This document shows, in pieces, positions 1 through 8,553 of a stretch of 44,924 nt of DNA. The notes under the pieces are model-generated. The model ran no database searches, was not told the DNA's origin, and worked only from the letters and a program-made list of their open reading frames with translations. Position numbers and translations under genes: made by a program. This stretch comes from Bradymonadales bacterium (GTDB taxonomy: Bacteria; Myxococcota_A; Bradymonadia; JAFGEP01), in assembly GCA_016931535.1 (NCBI GenBank), contig JAFGEP010000161.1:1-44924 (forward strand), read 5' to 3'. Positions within the stretch are counted from its first letter, which is position 1; every line of letters starts with the position of its first letter.

Positions 1-90
1 CCAGGAAGAACCGGTAGTCCAGGAAGAACCGGCCGTCCAGGAAGAACCGGTAGTCCAGGAAGAACCGGTAGTCCAGGAAGAACCGGTTGC
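1..90 (+). repeat. 18-bp tandem repeat encoding a QEEPVV linker
   Basis: Five 18-base units stand head to tail, differing only at the codons for the fifth and sixth residues. The array reaches the window edge, so the true copy number is unknown. The unit length keeps the frame, so copies can be gained or lost without a frameshift. Confidence 0.9.
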
Positions 91-619
91 ACCGAGCGGC
101 CTCTGTGGGCCGGGAGACCAGCTCCAATATACCTGCTCGGACGGAAGCCTGGTCCCCTGGTGCTTCTGCGCCTACACCGACTGCTATCCCCAATGCTGGA
201 ACATCGGCACCCGCGGTGAGGGATGGTACGACTCCTGCCTGGGATTTCGTTATCAGTGGACCCTGTGTGGAGGATGCCGGGCGCTTTGCCTGCATATCGA
301 TACTCCGCAGGAGGGGTGGTACGACTCCTGCACCGGCGAGCTGATCGTGGGCAGCAGCTGTCGCGGCTCCTGGCAGTGCGCGGACCATCCCCAGGCGGGA
401 TGCATCTCGGAGGTTTGCACAGCCGAGGGCGAGGGCCGTCCGGACGCGGTTCCATATCGTCCCTGCTGCGAGGGGCTGGTGCCGATCAGCTGCAGCGAGC
501 CGGGCGACGACGGCCTCTGCCCGGAGAAGTGCGAGGAGACGAGCTACTGCACCCGGTGCGGAGACGGCACTTGTCTGGCCCCCGAAAACCGCTGCAACTG
601 CCCGATAGACTGCGAGTGA
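2..619 (+). CDS. Cys-rich secreted protein, 3' part (5' end outside window)
   Basis: The frame is open from the first bases, so the gene starts to the left of the window. The visible 205 residues begin with five copies of a hexapeptide read as QEEPVV or a close variant, encoded by an 18-base tandem repeat. A domain with about 30 cysteines follows, including two copies of a GWYDSC motif and a tail ending CNCPIDCE. The cysteine content implies a disulfide-rich protein outside the cytoplasm, and the Glu/Pro/Val repeat looks like an extended linker. Any signal peptide would lie upstream and cannot be checked. I do not recognise a family and assign no function. Palindromic repeats follow the stop codon. 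Confidence 0.75.
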   Translation, partial: QEEPVVQEEPAVQEEPVVQEEPVVQEEPVAPSGLCGPGDQLQYTCSDGSLVPWCFCAYTDCYPQCWNIGTRGEGWYDSCLGFRYQWTLCGGCRALCLHIDTPQEGWYDSCTGELIVGSSCRGSWQCADHPQAGCISEVCTAEGEGRPDAVPYRPCCEGLVPISCSEPGDDGLCPEKCEETSYCTRCGDGTCLAPENRCNCPIDCE

Positions 620-980
620 CAGGCCAGGATCGCCCCCTCCGTCGCTCCGCAGGCATTGCTCGGCCAGAGGCCAGGATCGCCCCCTCCGCCCGCTACGCGG
701 GCACCTCCCCCGCTTGCTCGGCAAGCGGGGGAGGATCGCCCCCTCCGGCGCTGCGCGACACCGCCTGGCCATAGGCTGGAGTCGCCCCCTCCGTCGCTCC
801 GCGACACCTCCCCCTGGCTCCGCCTCGGGGGAGGAGGATCGCCCCCTCCGGCGCTGCGCGACACCGCCTGGCCATAGGCTGGAGTCGCCCCCTCCGCCCG
901 CTACGCGGGCACCTCCCCCGGGCGCTGCCTCGGGGGAGGAGGATCGCCCCCTCCGCCCGCTACGCCGCCCCACCCTATTG
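620..980. repeat. Cluster of GC-rich palindromic intergenic repeats
   Basis: This gap contains no gene. It is built from units starting with a GATCGCCCCCTCCG-like core, followed by short palindromes. A perfect 14-bp stem with a 3-base loop lies at 704-717 and 721-734. A 46-base unit occurs twice, near 736-781 and 838-883. The same family recurs at 6160-6300, 31227-31375 and 41561-41800. No T-run follows the stems, so ordinary intrinsic termination is not indicated. The units are irregular and unlike CRISPR. Confidence 0.85.
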
Positions 981-1057
981 ACAAGACTGCGCGGTTACCC
1001 CAGCCTGCATCCGATTCGCCGATCTGTCATTTTCCTTTTCCAACCCGTGAGGTGCCC

Positions 1058-2503
1058 ATGAGGTCGTCCCTTGGTAACGTGTGCTTGTTGGTCTTGACGT
1101 TCGCGATCGGCTCGGTCCTTTTCTTTGTGTTTACCGGATGCAAGGGGGGAGAGAGTAGCCGGGCATCGCGCCTTTCCGAAGATCTCGCCGGACAGGCCGA
1201 AGTACACGAGGCGCTGTTGGCGTTCGTTCCACAGGAAGCTGATCTGGTGGTGGCGCTGCCGCCGCTGGGAACGCTGATGAGTATGGCCTACGAGTTCGCT
1301 CTCGAGGAGGAGCGGATATCGGCCCTGGTCGAGGAGATGCAGAGCTACACCCGCCAGGAGGCTGGGTTCTTCCTCTCCGAGCTGGGACCGGCGGTGTTCT
1401 GGGCCCACCGGCAGGATGGATCCTGGGGGGTCGTGGCGCAGTCCCGGTTCGAGGGAACCTTGGCTGGCCCCCACGTCGTCGATCTATCCGGGAGACCGGC
1501 CATGGACCTGGGCCAGGGGACTTTCTTCGCGCTGGGTGACGGGGTGCTACTGATCGGGTCCGGCAATGGACTGGAGGCCATGAACGACACCTCCGAGGGG
1601 CGGCGGGAAGCGATGGTCGGCTCCACTAACCCGATCGGGGAGCTGCTGCAGGTCAGGGCCAACACCTCCTGGTTGAGGGCGGCCGCGGGAGCCGACTGGA
1701 TCAGCGGCTTTGTACCCCCCATGTCGGAGGGTCTGGTGGGCGCCTCTTTGCACCTGGAAGGTCGGCGGGCCAACCTGCGGGTGCGGTTCGGTGACCCGAA
1801 TCAGGCGGCCCAACTGTTGTCGATGGCACAGTCCGGGGTGGTCCAGATGATCCAGATGATGGAAGCCCAGAGCCGGCCCCAGATGGAGCTGCCCTTTCCG
1901 GTACCGCTGACATCCATCGTCTATCGCCACCTGCTGCAGGGACAGCTGGTCGATAGGCTGAGCTTCTCCACCGACGGCTCCGATCTCCTGGCCACCGTCA
2001 TTCTGCCCGACATGGACCCCGGCTCGGCGGTGTTTCTGTCGGGTGTCGGTAGCGCCATCGCCATCCCGGCTTTTCTCAGTTACGTCAGCCGGTCCAAGAC
2101 CACGGAAGCGGCGATGTCCCTGCGTAGGATCTATGACAGTGCAATATCATACTATGATAGCGACTATGCCGATTCCACGGGGAACATCCTGCCTCGGCAG
2201 TTCCCCGCATCGACCCCGTTGACCCCCTCCCGCATCCCCTGTGGCGAACGGGCGGCTCCCCAGCCGGAGCTCTGGCAGCACCCGACCTGGCAGGCGCTTG
2301 GGTTCTCCCTCGCTGATCCCCACTACTACAGCTACCGGTTCGAGAGCTCCGGTGTCGGGCCGAACGCTACCTTCACCGCATCCGCGTTTGGCGACCTGGA
2401 CTGCGATGGAGAGTTCTCCACCTTCATGCGGGTGGGTGAAGTGACGGCGGGGGGATGGGTCTCCGGCGGAGCCGGCTTGTACCAGATGGATGAGCTGGAG
2501 TAG
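1058..2503 (+). CDS. Lipoprotein with a C-terminal pilin-like domain
   Basis: 481 residues. ATG at 1058 is chosen over an in-frame GTG at 1052 because an AGGTG ribosome site sits 4 bases before it. The N-terminus is a hydrophobic signal ending in a lipobox-like FTGC, with the lipidated Cys at about residue 28. The middle (about 40-320) is not a family I recognise. From about residue 328 the sequence turns pilin-like: AIAIPAFLSYVSRSKTTEA, then a helix with IYDSAISYY, as in the start of type IV major pilins of myxobacteria, followed by a region with DLDCDGEF. The pilin-like helix is internal, so it is not a normal prepilin. Exported envelope protein; function unknown. Confidence 0.8.
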   Translation: MRSSLGNVCLLVLTFAIGSVLFFVFTGCKGGESSRASRLSEDLAGQAEVHEALLAFVPQEADLVVALPPLGTLMSMAYEFALEEERISALVEEMQSYTRQEAGFFLSELGPAVFWAHRQDGSWGVVAQSRFEGTLAGPHVVDLSGRPAMDLGQGTFFALGDGVLLIGSGNGLEAMNDTSEGRREAMVGSTNPIGELLQVRANTSWLRAAAGADWISGFVPPMSEGLVGASLHLEGRRANLRVRFGDPNQAAQLLSMAQSGVVQMIQMMEAQSRPQMELPFPVPLTSIVYRHLLQGQLVDRLSFSTDGSDLLATVILPDMDPGSAVFLSGVGSAIAIPAFLSYVSRSKTTEAAMSLRRIYDSAISYYDSDYADSTGNILPRQFPASTPLTPSRIPCGERAAPQPELWQHPTWQALGFSLADPHYYSYRFESSGVGPNATFTASAFGDLDCDGEFSTFMRVGEVTAGGWVSGGAGLYQMDELE

Positions 2504-2554
2504 GAGAGAGGCCGACGGGAAGGCAGATTCCGCGGGAATCGGCCGTGCGGCGGG

Positions 2555-2740
2555 TCGGTCACGCTCACGGTCACGGTCGCGATCAGGTTCACGATCAGGT
2601 TCACGATCGTGGCAGTGGCGTTGACGTGAACGTGAACGTGAACGAGAACGACCCGAGCCAGGACACGCTCACGCTCAGTCGCTCACGCTCAGTCGCTTGC
2701 GCTCACGCTCACGCTCAGTCGCTCGCGCTCACGTTTTTTG
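2555..2740. repeat. GTGAGC/GCTCAC-type tandem repeats
   Basis: The gap between two convergent genes is filled by short degenerate units of the kind GCTCACGCTCAGTC, GTTCACGATCAG and GTGAACGTGAAC. Related arrays lie at 4370-4480, 15657-15955, 30983-31032 and 44345-44392. No coding sequence is supported here. The function is unknown. Confidence 0.75.
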
Positions 2741-2755
2741 GGGACGGGCGGGAAG

Positions 2756-3814
2756 TCAGGGGGTGCAGTACCCGATGATCCCGGTGATGGAGACGCCGGT
2801 GCCGCACCCGCTGTATCCGTAGGTGCGGCAGTTGAGCTGCTCGACGCGACCGGCGGCGCAGTAGGTGATCACGCCGTCGGCGCAGGTCTCGGGGGTCCGA
2901 AGGCTGCAGGCGCCGGCGGCCTCGACGCACTCCATGTGGCCGGAGTCGCTTTCCCCGCAGGTCATGTGCGAGCCGTTGTTGCGGCAATCGTATCGGGCTT
3001 CCTTGTCGTTGCGACAGGAGACCAGGGTGGTACCCTCGCAGTAGTTCTGGAAGGTCGACGAGTCGCATTCCGGGCCTGTGCCGATGCAGACGAACTCGCC
3101 CTCGTACTCGGGATCTTCTTGGCAGGTGCCACCGGCGTACTGGAAACAGACCCACTCCTCACCCTCCTGGGAGCAGTGGTAGCCGATCGAGTACCGGCAG
3201 TCCCGGACGATGTACACATCCGACCCGTAATCGCACTCCCAGAGCGCATCTCCCTGGCAGTAGTCGGCATCGGTGCCCGGTGTGCATCTGCTCTCGCCAC
3301 AATCGGCGTCGGAATCCCCTTCGCCACAGACCATCCCTGCAGCACCGCAGTCGTAGGCTTCGTGAGGCTCTTCGGGATCGTCCGAGCATTCCACCAGGAC
3401 ATCCCCGCTACAGTGGGGATCGTCGTCAGTGCCGCTGCAGACCTGGCCCTGCGCCTCGGTGGCATGGCCGCAGGCCCGCACCTCCTCGCAGTTGGTCGCC
3501 TCGATGTAGCAGTCGAACATGAGGCCGGTGATCTTGAGGTCGGTGCTCTGCGAGACGCCGGCGACCCGTTGGTAGGCATCGAACATCGTGTACATGAGAC
3601 CGATGCCGTAGCGGCTGTCGCTGTCCACGCATGCCGAAACGCGGGCCAGGACCTCCTCGATCTCACCGGTGCTCGGTCCACCCGTATCCGTCTGGTAGCC
3701 GGCGTCACCGCCCGCATGCTCGTCGTCATCCGTTGGCACACAGCCCAGCATGGACAGGGCAAAGGCCAACACGACACACGAGTTGGCAGTAACCAACATT
3801 TTCCCGGTAGTCAT
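2756..3814 (-). CDS. Cys-rich lipoprotein
   Basis: 352 residues. The ATG at 3814 follows a strong GGAGGATCGAG ribosome site. The signal peptide ends in a lipobox MLGC (Cys at about residue 25), then an acidic linker (PTDDDEHAGGDAG). The body has more than 30 cysteines at irregular spacing in segments such as CQGDALWECDYG and CEGTTLVSC, which look like repeated small disulfide modules. Probably anchored to a membrane surface. Transcribed divergently from arfB across 99 bases. A long plus-strand frame over the same DNA is a shadow of this gene. No family recognised. Confidence 0.8.
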   Translation of the reverse strand: MTTGKMLVTANSCVVLAFALSMLGCVPTDDDEHAGGDAGYQTDTGGPSTGEIEEVLARVSACVDSDSRYGIGLMYTMFDAYQRVAGVSQSTDLKITGLMFDCYIEATNCEEVRACGHATEAQGQVCSGTDDDPHCSGDVLVECSDDPEEPHEAYDCGAAGMVCGEGDSDADCGESRCTPGTDADYCQGDALWECDYGSDVYIVRDCRYSIGYHCSQEGEEWVCFQYAGGTCQEDPEYEGEFVCIGTGPECDSSTFQNYCEGTTLVSCRNDKEARYDCRNNGSHMTCGESDSGHMECVEAAGACSLRTPETCADGVITYCAAGRVEQLNCRTYGYSGCGTGVSITGIIGYCTP

Positions 3815-3913
3815 CTCGATCCTCCAGTCGATTCTGATTTCCTGTCAATGTAGCACCACGTCGTCTGAAAGTGAAACCGCCATTCCTTCTGGACGATCGG
3901 GACGACTTCACGT

Positions 3914-4357
3914 ATGTCAGCCGGCATGGAAGCGGACCTCCCCATCGCAGACGGCATCGTCATCCCCGGCTCGGAGCTCTGGTTCACCGCCAGCCGATCC
4001 GGGGGACCCGGCGGGCAGAACGTCAACAAGACCAGCACCAAGATCCTGCTCCACTGGAGCTGCAACACCACCACCGCCCTCCCCGAACCGCTCAAGCAGC
4101 GGCTCGTCCGCCGCCTCCGCCACCGAATCAACGCGGAAGGGGTCCTGCTGGTCCAGGTGGAGGACACCCGAAGCCAGCAGCAGAACCTCCAGATCGCCCG
4201 CGACCGCCTGGCCGAGCTGGTCCGCCAGGCCATCGCCGAACCGAAGAGGCGGTTACCGACGCGACCCACCACCCACTCGATTCACCGACGGCTCGAGCTG
4301 AAGCGGCAACGGAGCCGCACCAAGGCGATGCGCCGACGGCCGGGACCGGAGGAGTAA
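3914..4357 (+). CDS. arfB: Alternative ribosome-rescue factor, peptidyl-tRNA hydrolase ArfB (YaeJ)
   Basis: 147 residues. The N-terminal half carries the release-factor domain 3 signature SRSGGPGGQNVNKTSTK (about residues 28-44). Its GGQ loop triggers hydrolysis of peptidyl-tRNA. The C-terminal tail is very basic (RRLELKRQRSRTKAMRRRPG), as in ArfB, where it occupies the empty mRNA channel of stalled ribosomes. There is no codon-recognition domain, which separates it from RF1 and RF2, and the length is typical of the family. The ribosome site before ATG 3914 is weak, and ATG 3926 is an alternative start. Confidence 0.93.
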   Translation: MSAGMEADLPIADGIVIPGSELWFTASRSGGPGGQNVNKTSTKILLHWSCNTTTALPEPLKQRLVRRLRHRINAEGVLLVQVEDTRSQQQNLQIARDRLAELVRQAIAEPKRRLPTRPTTHSIHRRLELKRQRSRTKAMRRRPGPEE

Positions 4358-4367
4358 CATCCGGATG

Positions 4368-4480
4368 GATGCTGAGCGTGAGCGACTGAGCGTGACCGTG
4401 AGCGACTGAGCGTGACCGCGAGCGACTGAGCGTGACCGTGAGCGACTGAGCGTGACCGTGAGCGACCGAGCGCGCACACG
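4368..4480 (+). repeat. 20-bp tandem repeats, GTGAGCGACTGAGCGTGACC type
   Basis: About five near-perfect copies of a 20-base unit begin just after the arfB stop codon. They belong to the same family as the arrays at 2555, 15657, 30983 and 44345. No T-run or long palindrome is present. Confidence 0.85.
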
Positions 4481-4610
4481 CCACAGATTAGTAAACAAAA
4501 ACGTACAGTTACGAAATGACCGCCGACCGATAGACCGATCCGCTCCTCTCCGACGTGTTCATGGATGTCCGAAACCAGACGCCCACACACCTTCGAGAAG
4601 GAGCTACCAG

Positions 4611-6158
4611 ATGGACCATCGATTCGATTGGATACAGGAGCAGAGAGATCATCGCCGAGCAGAGAGGGTGCTGCTCACCCTGGCCTTGATCGCCGCGGTT
4701 CTCGCCACGGTGCAGGCCAGAGCACAGCAGGTCGATCCGGCCCAACAAGACCCCGTCACCCACGAGGCACCCCCAACCCCGGAAGATTCAACGACCATCG
4801 CAACCGCCGATACGCCTGCGACCGGCATCGACCGATTCACCGAGGAAAGCCGGCTGATGTACACCACCTACTTCTACACGGCGGGCGAGGCGATCGTTCA
4901 CGGCTACGAGGCCGACACCCACGTGCTCATCATGTCCATGGATGGAGGACGCGTAGTCTGGGAAGGGACGGTAGGACCGGGAGAGATGGCCAATGTCCCC
5001 ACCGGCGCCGGCGTGTTCGCCTATGTCTCGGACAAGAAGGCGGCCATCCTGGTCGGCACCCCTTCGAGCTGCGCTGTGGTAGGCTACTGGCCCCGCGACG
5101 CCAACGGATCCTTCCGATCGGATCGCTTCTACACCATGCTGCCCTCCTATACCCACCACCCGGACGACCGGGTCATCATCTGGGCCTGGGAGGACACCGA
5201 CTTCAAGGTGGTGGACGTCACCGCCGATCGGGAGCTGCACAGCGGCTCGCTGCAGGCCGGCCAGTACTACGAGCTCGGAGTTCAGCAGCTCAGCTCGATG
5301 CACAGCCATCTCCTCTACGTGGAAGGGACCAGCTCGGCGCTGTCGGTGCAGATCTACTACGACCAGGGGTTCAGTGTCCCGGGCCGAGATGGCCGGACCT
5401 CGAGCACCCTGTTCTACACCTACGTCGGCAACGTGACCGAAGGAGCCAACGACCTGAACATCATCAGCTACCACGACACCGCCCAGGTCAAGGTGGAAGA
5501 TATCCACAGCGAGGAGGTGCTCTGGCAGGGGCCCATCGAGCCGGGTCAGATCCAGACGCTGACCTTGAGCCAACGGTTCGTGCGGGTCTCCTCCGACATC
5601 GAGGTGTCGGTCTCGGTGGCTCCCTACCGGCACTACGTCGGTCCCTATGCCGAGCATCACTTCAACCTGGGGGCCGAAGGGACCGGCATCGAGAACCTGT
5701 TCTTGGTGACGACCCCCGAGGAGATCTGGCTGTTCTCCTACTTCGACGACACCACCATCCAGGTCACCGACACCACCACGGGGAACGAGATCTGGACCGG
5801 CCAGATGAACGCGGGCAACGCCCAGGGCATCTTCCCGGGCCAGGGGTACTACCGCATCACCTCCACCCGGGGGATCAGCGTGCTGGGAGGGTCCCAGGCC
5901 TGCGGCGGCGAGTTCTCTCCCGCCTCCTCCATGTTCGCCATGGACGAGGCGGTCCTTCGAGCCGTTGTGGATGTCCGCCACACGCGCCAGGCGCAGGCGG
6001 CAGCCGAGGGGAGAACCCTCAGTGAGGAGGAGCTGAACCGGGAGCTGAGCGGGGAGGAGCTCGACCGGGTCGTGCGCCAGGTACGCGCATCCTCCGGCTT
6101 TACTGCCGCTCCCGCGGCGGACGTCCGGAGCCGGCTGGAGTCGCTGCAGATGCAGTAG
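4611..6158 (+). CDS. Secreted protein with four internal beta-type repeats
   Basis: 515 residues. ATG 4611 has a good GAGAAGGAG ribosome site and opens a signal peptide with a hydrophobic stretch (LLTLALIAAVLA) ending near ARAQQ. A low-complexity linker follows. Four copies of a 55-65-residue unit start near residues 99, 184, 281 and 374. Each has a hydrophobic strand, a Tyr/Trp-Asp-Thr turn, V-D or V-T-D, then E-(L/I)-W-x-G and a closing strand (for example EDIHSEEVLWQG and DTTTGNEIWTG). They look like a duplicated beta fold, possibly a surface adhesion or binding protein resembling IgGFc-binding-type repeats. That is inference. The C-terminal 50 residues are charged and helical. Confidence 0.82.
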   Translation: MDHRFDWIQEQRDHRRAERVLLTLALIAAVLATVQARAQQVDPAQQDPVTHEAPPTPEDSTTIATADTPATGIDRFTEESRLMYTTYFYTAGEAIVHGYEADTHVLIMSMDGGRVVWEGTVGPGEMANVPTGAGVFAYVSDKKAAILVGTPSSCAVVGYWPRDANGSFRSDRFYTMLPSYTHHPDDRVIIWAWEDTDFKVVDVTADRELHSGSLQAGQYYELGVQQLSSMHSHLLYVEGTSSALSVQIYYDQGFSVPGRDGRTSSTLFYTYVGNVTEGANDLNIISYHDTAQVKVEDIHSEEVLWQGPIEPGQIQTLTLSQRFVRVSSDIEVSVSVAPYRHYVGPYAEHHFNLGAEGTGIENLFLVTTPEEIWLFSYFDDTTIQVTDTTTGNEIWTGQMNAGNAQGIFPGQGYYRITSTRGISVLGGSQACGGEFSPASSMFAMDEAVLRAVVDVRHTRQAQAAAEGRTLSEEELNRELSGEELDRVVRQVRASSGFTAAPAADVRSRLESLQMQ

Positions 6159-6159
6159 A

Positions 6160-6449
6160 GGCGATCCTCCCCCGCTTGCCGTGCAAGCGGGGGAGGTGTC
6201 GGCGAAGCCGACGGAGGGGGCGATCCTGGCCGCTGGACAAGCCGTATTCCGAAGCAACGGAGGGGGAGGTGGCAGCGAAACCGCCGGAGGCTCCATACAG
6301 CGCGGAGCCTGAGCTTTCCCCGAGTCCGTAGAGTGGACGCCGGGACCCGCCGAGCGGTTACCTTAGTAACCGCCGGTGGGTGGCGGAGTCTCGGAGGGGA
6401 GGCGAAATGCCCAGGTGAAGCGCGGCTCCGCCTCGGGGGAGGGGCAACC
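6160..6449. repeat. Palindromic repeat region
   Basis: No gene is seen between these convergent coding regions. A perfect 14-bp stem with a 3-base loop lies at 6166-6179 and 6183-6196, almost the same as the stem at 704-734. Further family units follow to about 6300, in the opposite orientation to the cluster at 620-980. A single GCTCCGCCTCGGGGGAGG half-unit lies near 6423. The stem could slow transcription from either side, but it lacks a T-run. Confidence 0.8.
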
Positions 6450-8066
6450 TCATTCCGGAATGGCGAAGCAGGCACCGCCCTGGATGGTATAGCCACTGGC
6501 GATCTGGCGGAAGCGGGTGCCGTCGGGGCAGGCGGTGGCGGCCAGGGAGACCGCGCCGCACTCCTTGGTGCCCTGGTCGTTGCCGGCGCAGACGTTGCCG
6601 TTGGGATCGCCGCACTCGGCCACCAGCTCGCAGCTCCGTCCGATGGCGGCCAGGTTGGCGTAGGGGTGGAGCTGAGGGTTCCCGTCGATGCCCATGACGC
6701 CGTAGAAGACATCGCGGTAGCTGTTGATCCAGTCGGAGTTCAGGCCGCGGATGATCTGGTAGAAGTCGACCGCCTTGTGGTTGCCGGAGTAGTCGATGCT
6801 CAGCAGGTTGCTCAGGAGGCCCATGGTGCCGGAGCCGTAGGAGTAGTTGACGGTGGTGATGATGTCGAGGGTGGCCTCCGACTTGTTGGGGTTGGCGTAT
6901 ATCATGTCGGCGTACTGGGAGTAGGTCTGGCAGCCCTGGGCGACGAACAGCTGCTGGCGGTTCTCCTGGAAGGGGGCGGTCTTGAACTCCCAGTAGTTGA
7001 CCTGGGCCGCGCCGTCCGCATCGAGGTAGAAGCCGTAGTAGGGGCCCGCGTGACCGTTGTAGAAGAAGACGTCGCGCGCCACCAGCTCGGCGAGAGCCAG
7101 GTCGTGCTGCTCGCGGCGCTGCCCCTCGAACATGTCGCTGTGGAAGATCCGCACCTCGATGTCGATCTCCTGGCCGTTGGCCACGGCGGTGCGGGTGAAC
7201 GGACCGCTGTCGGCCTTCAGATCGTCGAACCGCTCGACCGGGGAGGTGAACCGCAGGCTGCGCAGCTTGTCGTAGGCCTCCCGCGCCTCCCGGAGATCCG
7301 ACCGGCTCTCGTTGTAGTCGTGGCCGTAGAACAGGGTGATGTCGTACAGCCCGTCTGAGAAGAAGGAGGCGAACTGGGGATAGGCGTTCTGAACCGCCGG
7401 GAGCGGTCGGGCGGTCAGCTGGACCGTCTCGAGCTCGCCCTCGTAGGTGTCGGGGTCGAAGCGGCGGGTATCCCTCCGGGGTACGTTGCTGGGGTCCACC
7501 GTGGCCCCAGCGGGCATCCTCAGGTCGAACAGAAGCCCTCCTCCCTCCTCCTCGAGCTGCTCGCCGGGGATGAGAGAGAGCATATCGGGCGGACCGGCCA
7601 CATCGATGGCGAAATCGACGATGTAGCCGGACTCGCCATCTCCGCTCACCGCAACCGACTCCACCGAGTAGTTGCGGACCATGGCGTGGAATCCGCCGTA
7701 CTCGAGGTTGTGGAAGAACACCTCGTCGTCGGTGATCTCGCCGTCGTCGTTGCTGTCGATGCCGTGAAACTTGTCGGTCAGGTAGGTGGTGAGATACAGC
7801 CCGACCGCGGTCAGCCTGCGGGTCACCAGATCGCGGCGGACCTCCTCGTCCTCGTACTGCTCGGCGGTCATCGCTACCGGGAGGTTACCGGTGATCTCGT
7901 ACTCGGTGGCGACATTCGAGTAGTAGTTGTCGGCCTTGCCCGGATCGACGATGTGCAGCTCATCCTGCTGGGTGTCCTGCAGTCCAGGCTCGAGCATCTC
8001 GGCACATCCGACCAGGAGCAGAGCAGCAAACGCAACGGTCAGGGTGGCAAGCATCGTTCGCGACAT
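6450..8066 (-). CDS. EF-hand lipoprotein with a clan-CD-like (gingipain/caspase type) His-Cys region
   Basis: 538 residues. ATG 8066 is chosen because GGAGAG lies just upstream and the sequence opens with a good lipoprotein signal (LLLVGC, Cys 21). Residues 104-115 match the EF-hand loop exactly (DSNDDGEITDDE), which predicts calcium binding. At 333-341 a hydrophobic strand runs into FFYNGHAG, and about 40 residues later another runs into LFVAQGCQT (His 339, Cys 379). This spacing and context match the catalytic dyad of clan CD peptidases such as C25. A Cys-rich tail follows. I infer a surface cysteine protease or a relative of one; the match is by motif only. Confidence 0.75.
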   Translation of the reverse strand: MSRTMLATLTVAFAALLLVGCAEMLEPGLQDTQQDELHIVDPGKADNYYSNVATEYEITGNLPVAMTAEQYEDEEVRRDLVTRRLTAVGLYLTTYLTDKFHGIDSNDDGEITDDEVFFHNLEYGGFHAMVRNYSVESVAVSGDGESGYIVDFAIDVAGPPDMLSLIPGEQLEEEGGGLLFDLRMPAGATVDPSNVPRRDTRRFDPDTYEGELETVQLTARPLPAVQNAYPQFASFFSDGLYDITLFYGHDYNESRSDLREAREAYDKLRSLRFTSPVERFDDLKADSGPFTRTAVANGQEIDIEVRIFHSDMFEGQRREQHDLALAELVARDVFFYNGHAGPYYGFYLDADGAAQVNYWEFKTAPFQENRQQLFVAQGCQTYSQYADMIYANPNKSEATLDIITTVNYSYGSGTMGLLSNLLSIDYSGNHKAVDFYQIIRGLNSDWINSYRDVFYGVMGIDGNPQLHPYANLAAIGRSCELVAECGDPNGNVCAGNDQGTKECGAVSLAATACPDGTRFRQIASGYTIQGGACFAIPE

Positions 8067-8553
8067 CGGTCTCTCCATTTTTCCGGGTTGGCAGCCTATT
8101 TCCTTTCCACACCGGGCTTCGGTCACCCGCGGATTCTCTGCAAAAACAGCGCCAAACAACCATTCCACGGCGGAAAGATGGCCTCCTCCCCGGGATTGAC
8201 GAAGATCTCCGGTGGTGCTGCGAACTGGCGCCCCGATCGGACCCGGAGGGGACACCAGACCGGCACACCAGTATTTCCTTTGCATAGCGGGATGTTGCAC
8301 CGATCTGGCCCCGGGCTCTGGTGGAGACAATAGTCCCCATCGACTCCGACCCCCTGGCGACTGGTGTTGCCACATGAATGCTCCGCTTGCCGGATCTCTC
8401 CGTCGAGGAGCCTGGTAGGTGCAGTCCGTTCGGCCCGGTATGTGAACCTGATGTTTCGGACTGTTCATGCCCGGCGGGTTGTTCTATGCTGTCGGGGTGG
8501 TTGGCATCGAGGCGTACTGGTACGATCGTCGGCCTGAAGCGAGGTGAAGAGAG
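8067..8553. other. Intergenic region, no gene seen
   Basis: This 487-base gap separates two divergent genes. An open frame runs through it upstream of the minus-strand lipoprotein, but it has no convincing ribosome site and ordinary high-GC composition. I see no RNA gene, strong terminator or repeat. Confidence 0.5.

Noticed and set aside
620..980. Possible CRISPR array
   Set aside because: The units are modular palindromes without constant spacing or unique spacers, and no cas gene is present.
2738..3853. 371-codon open frame on the plus strand opposite the Cys-rich lipoprotein
   Set aside because: The minus-strand frame has a signal peptide, lipobox and strong ribosome site. The plus-strand protein is Ala/Val/Gly-rich shadow sequence.
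4565..6025. 486-codon plus-strand frame over the secreted repeat protein
   Set aside because: It is an Arg/Gly/His-rich off-frame reading. The chosen frame has a signal peptide and repeated domains.
6166..6196. Intrinsic terminator at the perfect 14-bp stem
   Set aside because: No T-run follows on either strand and the same stem occurs in other repeat clusters, so it is called a repeat.
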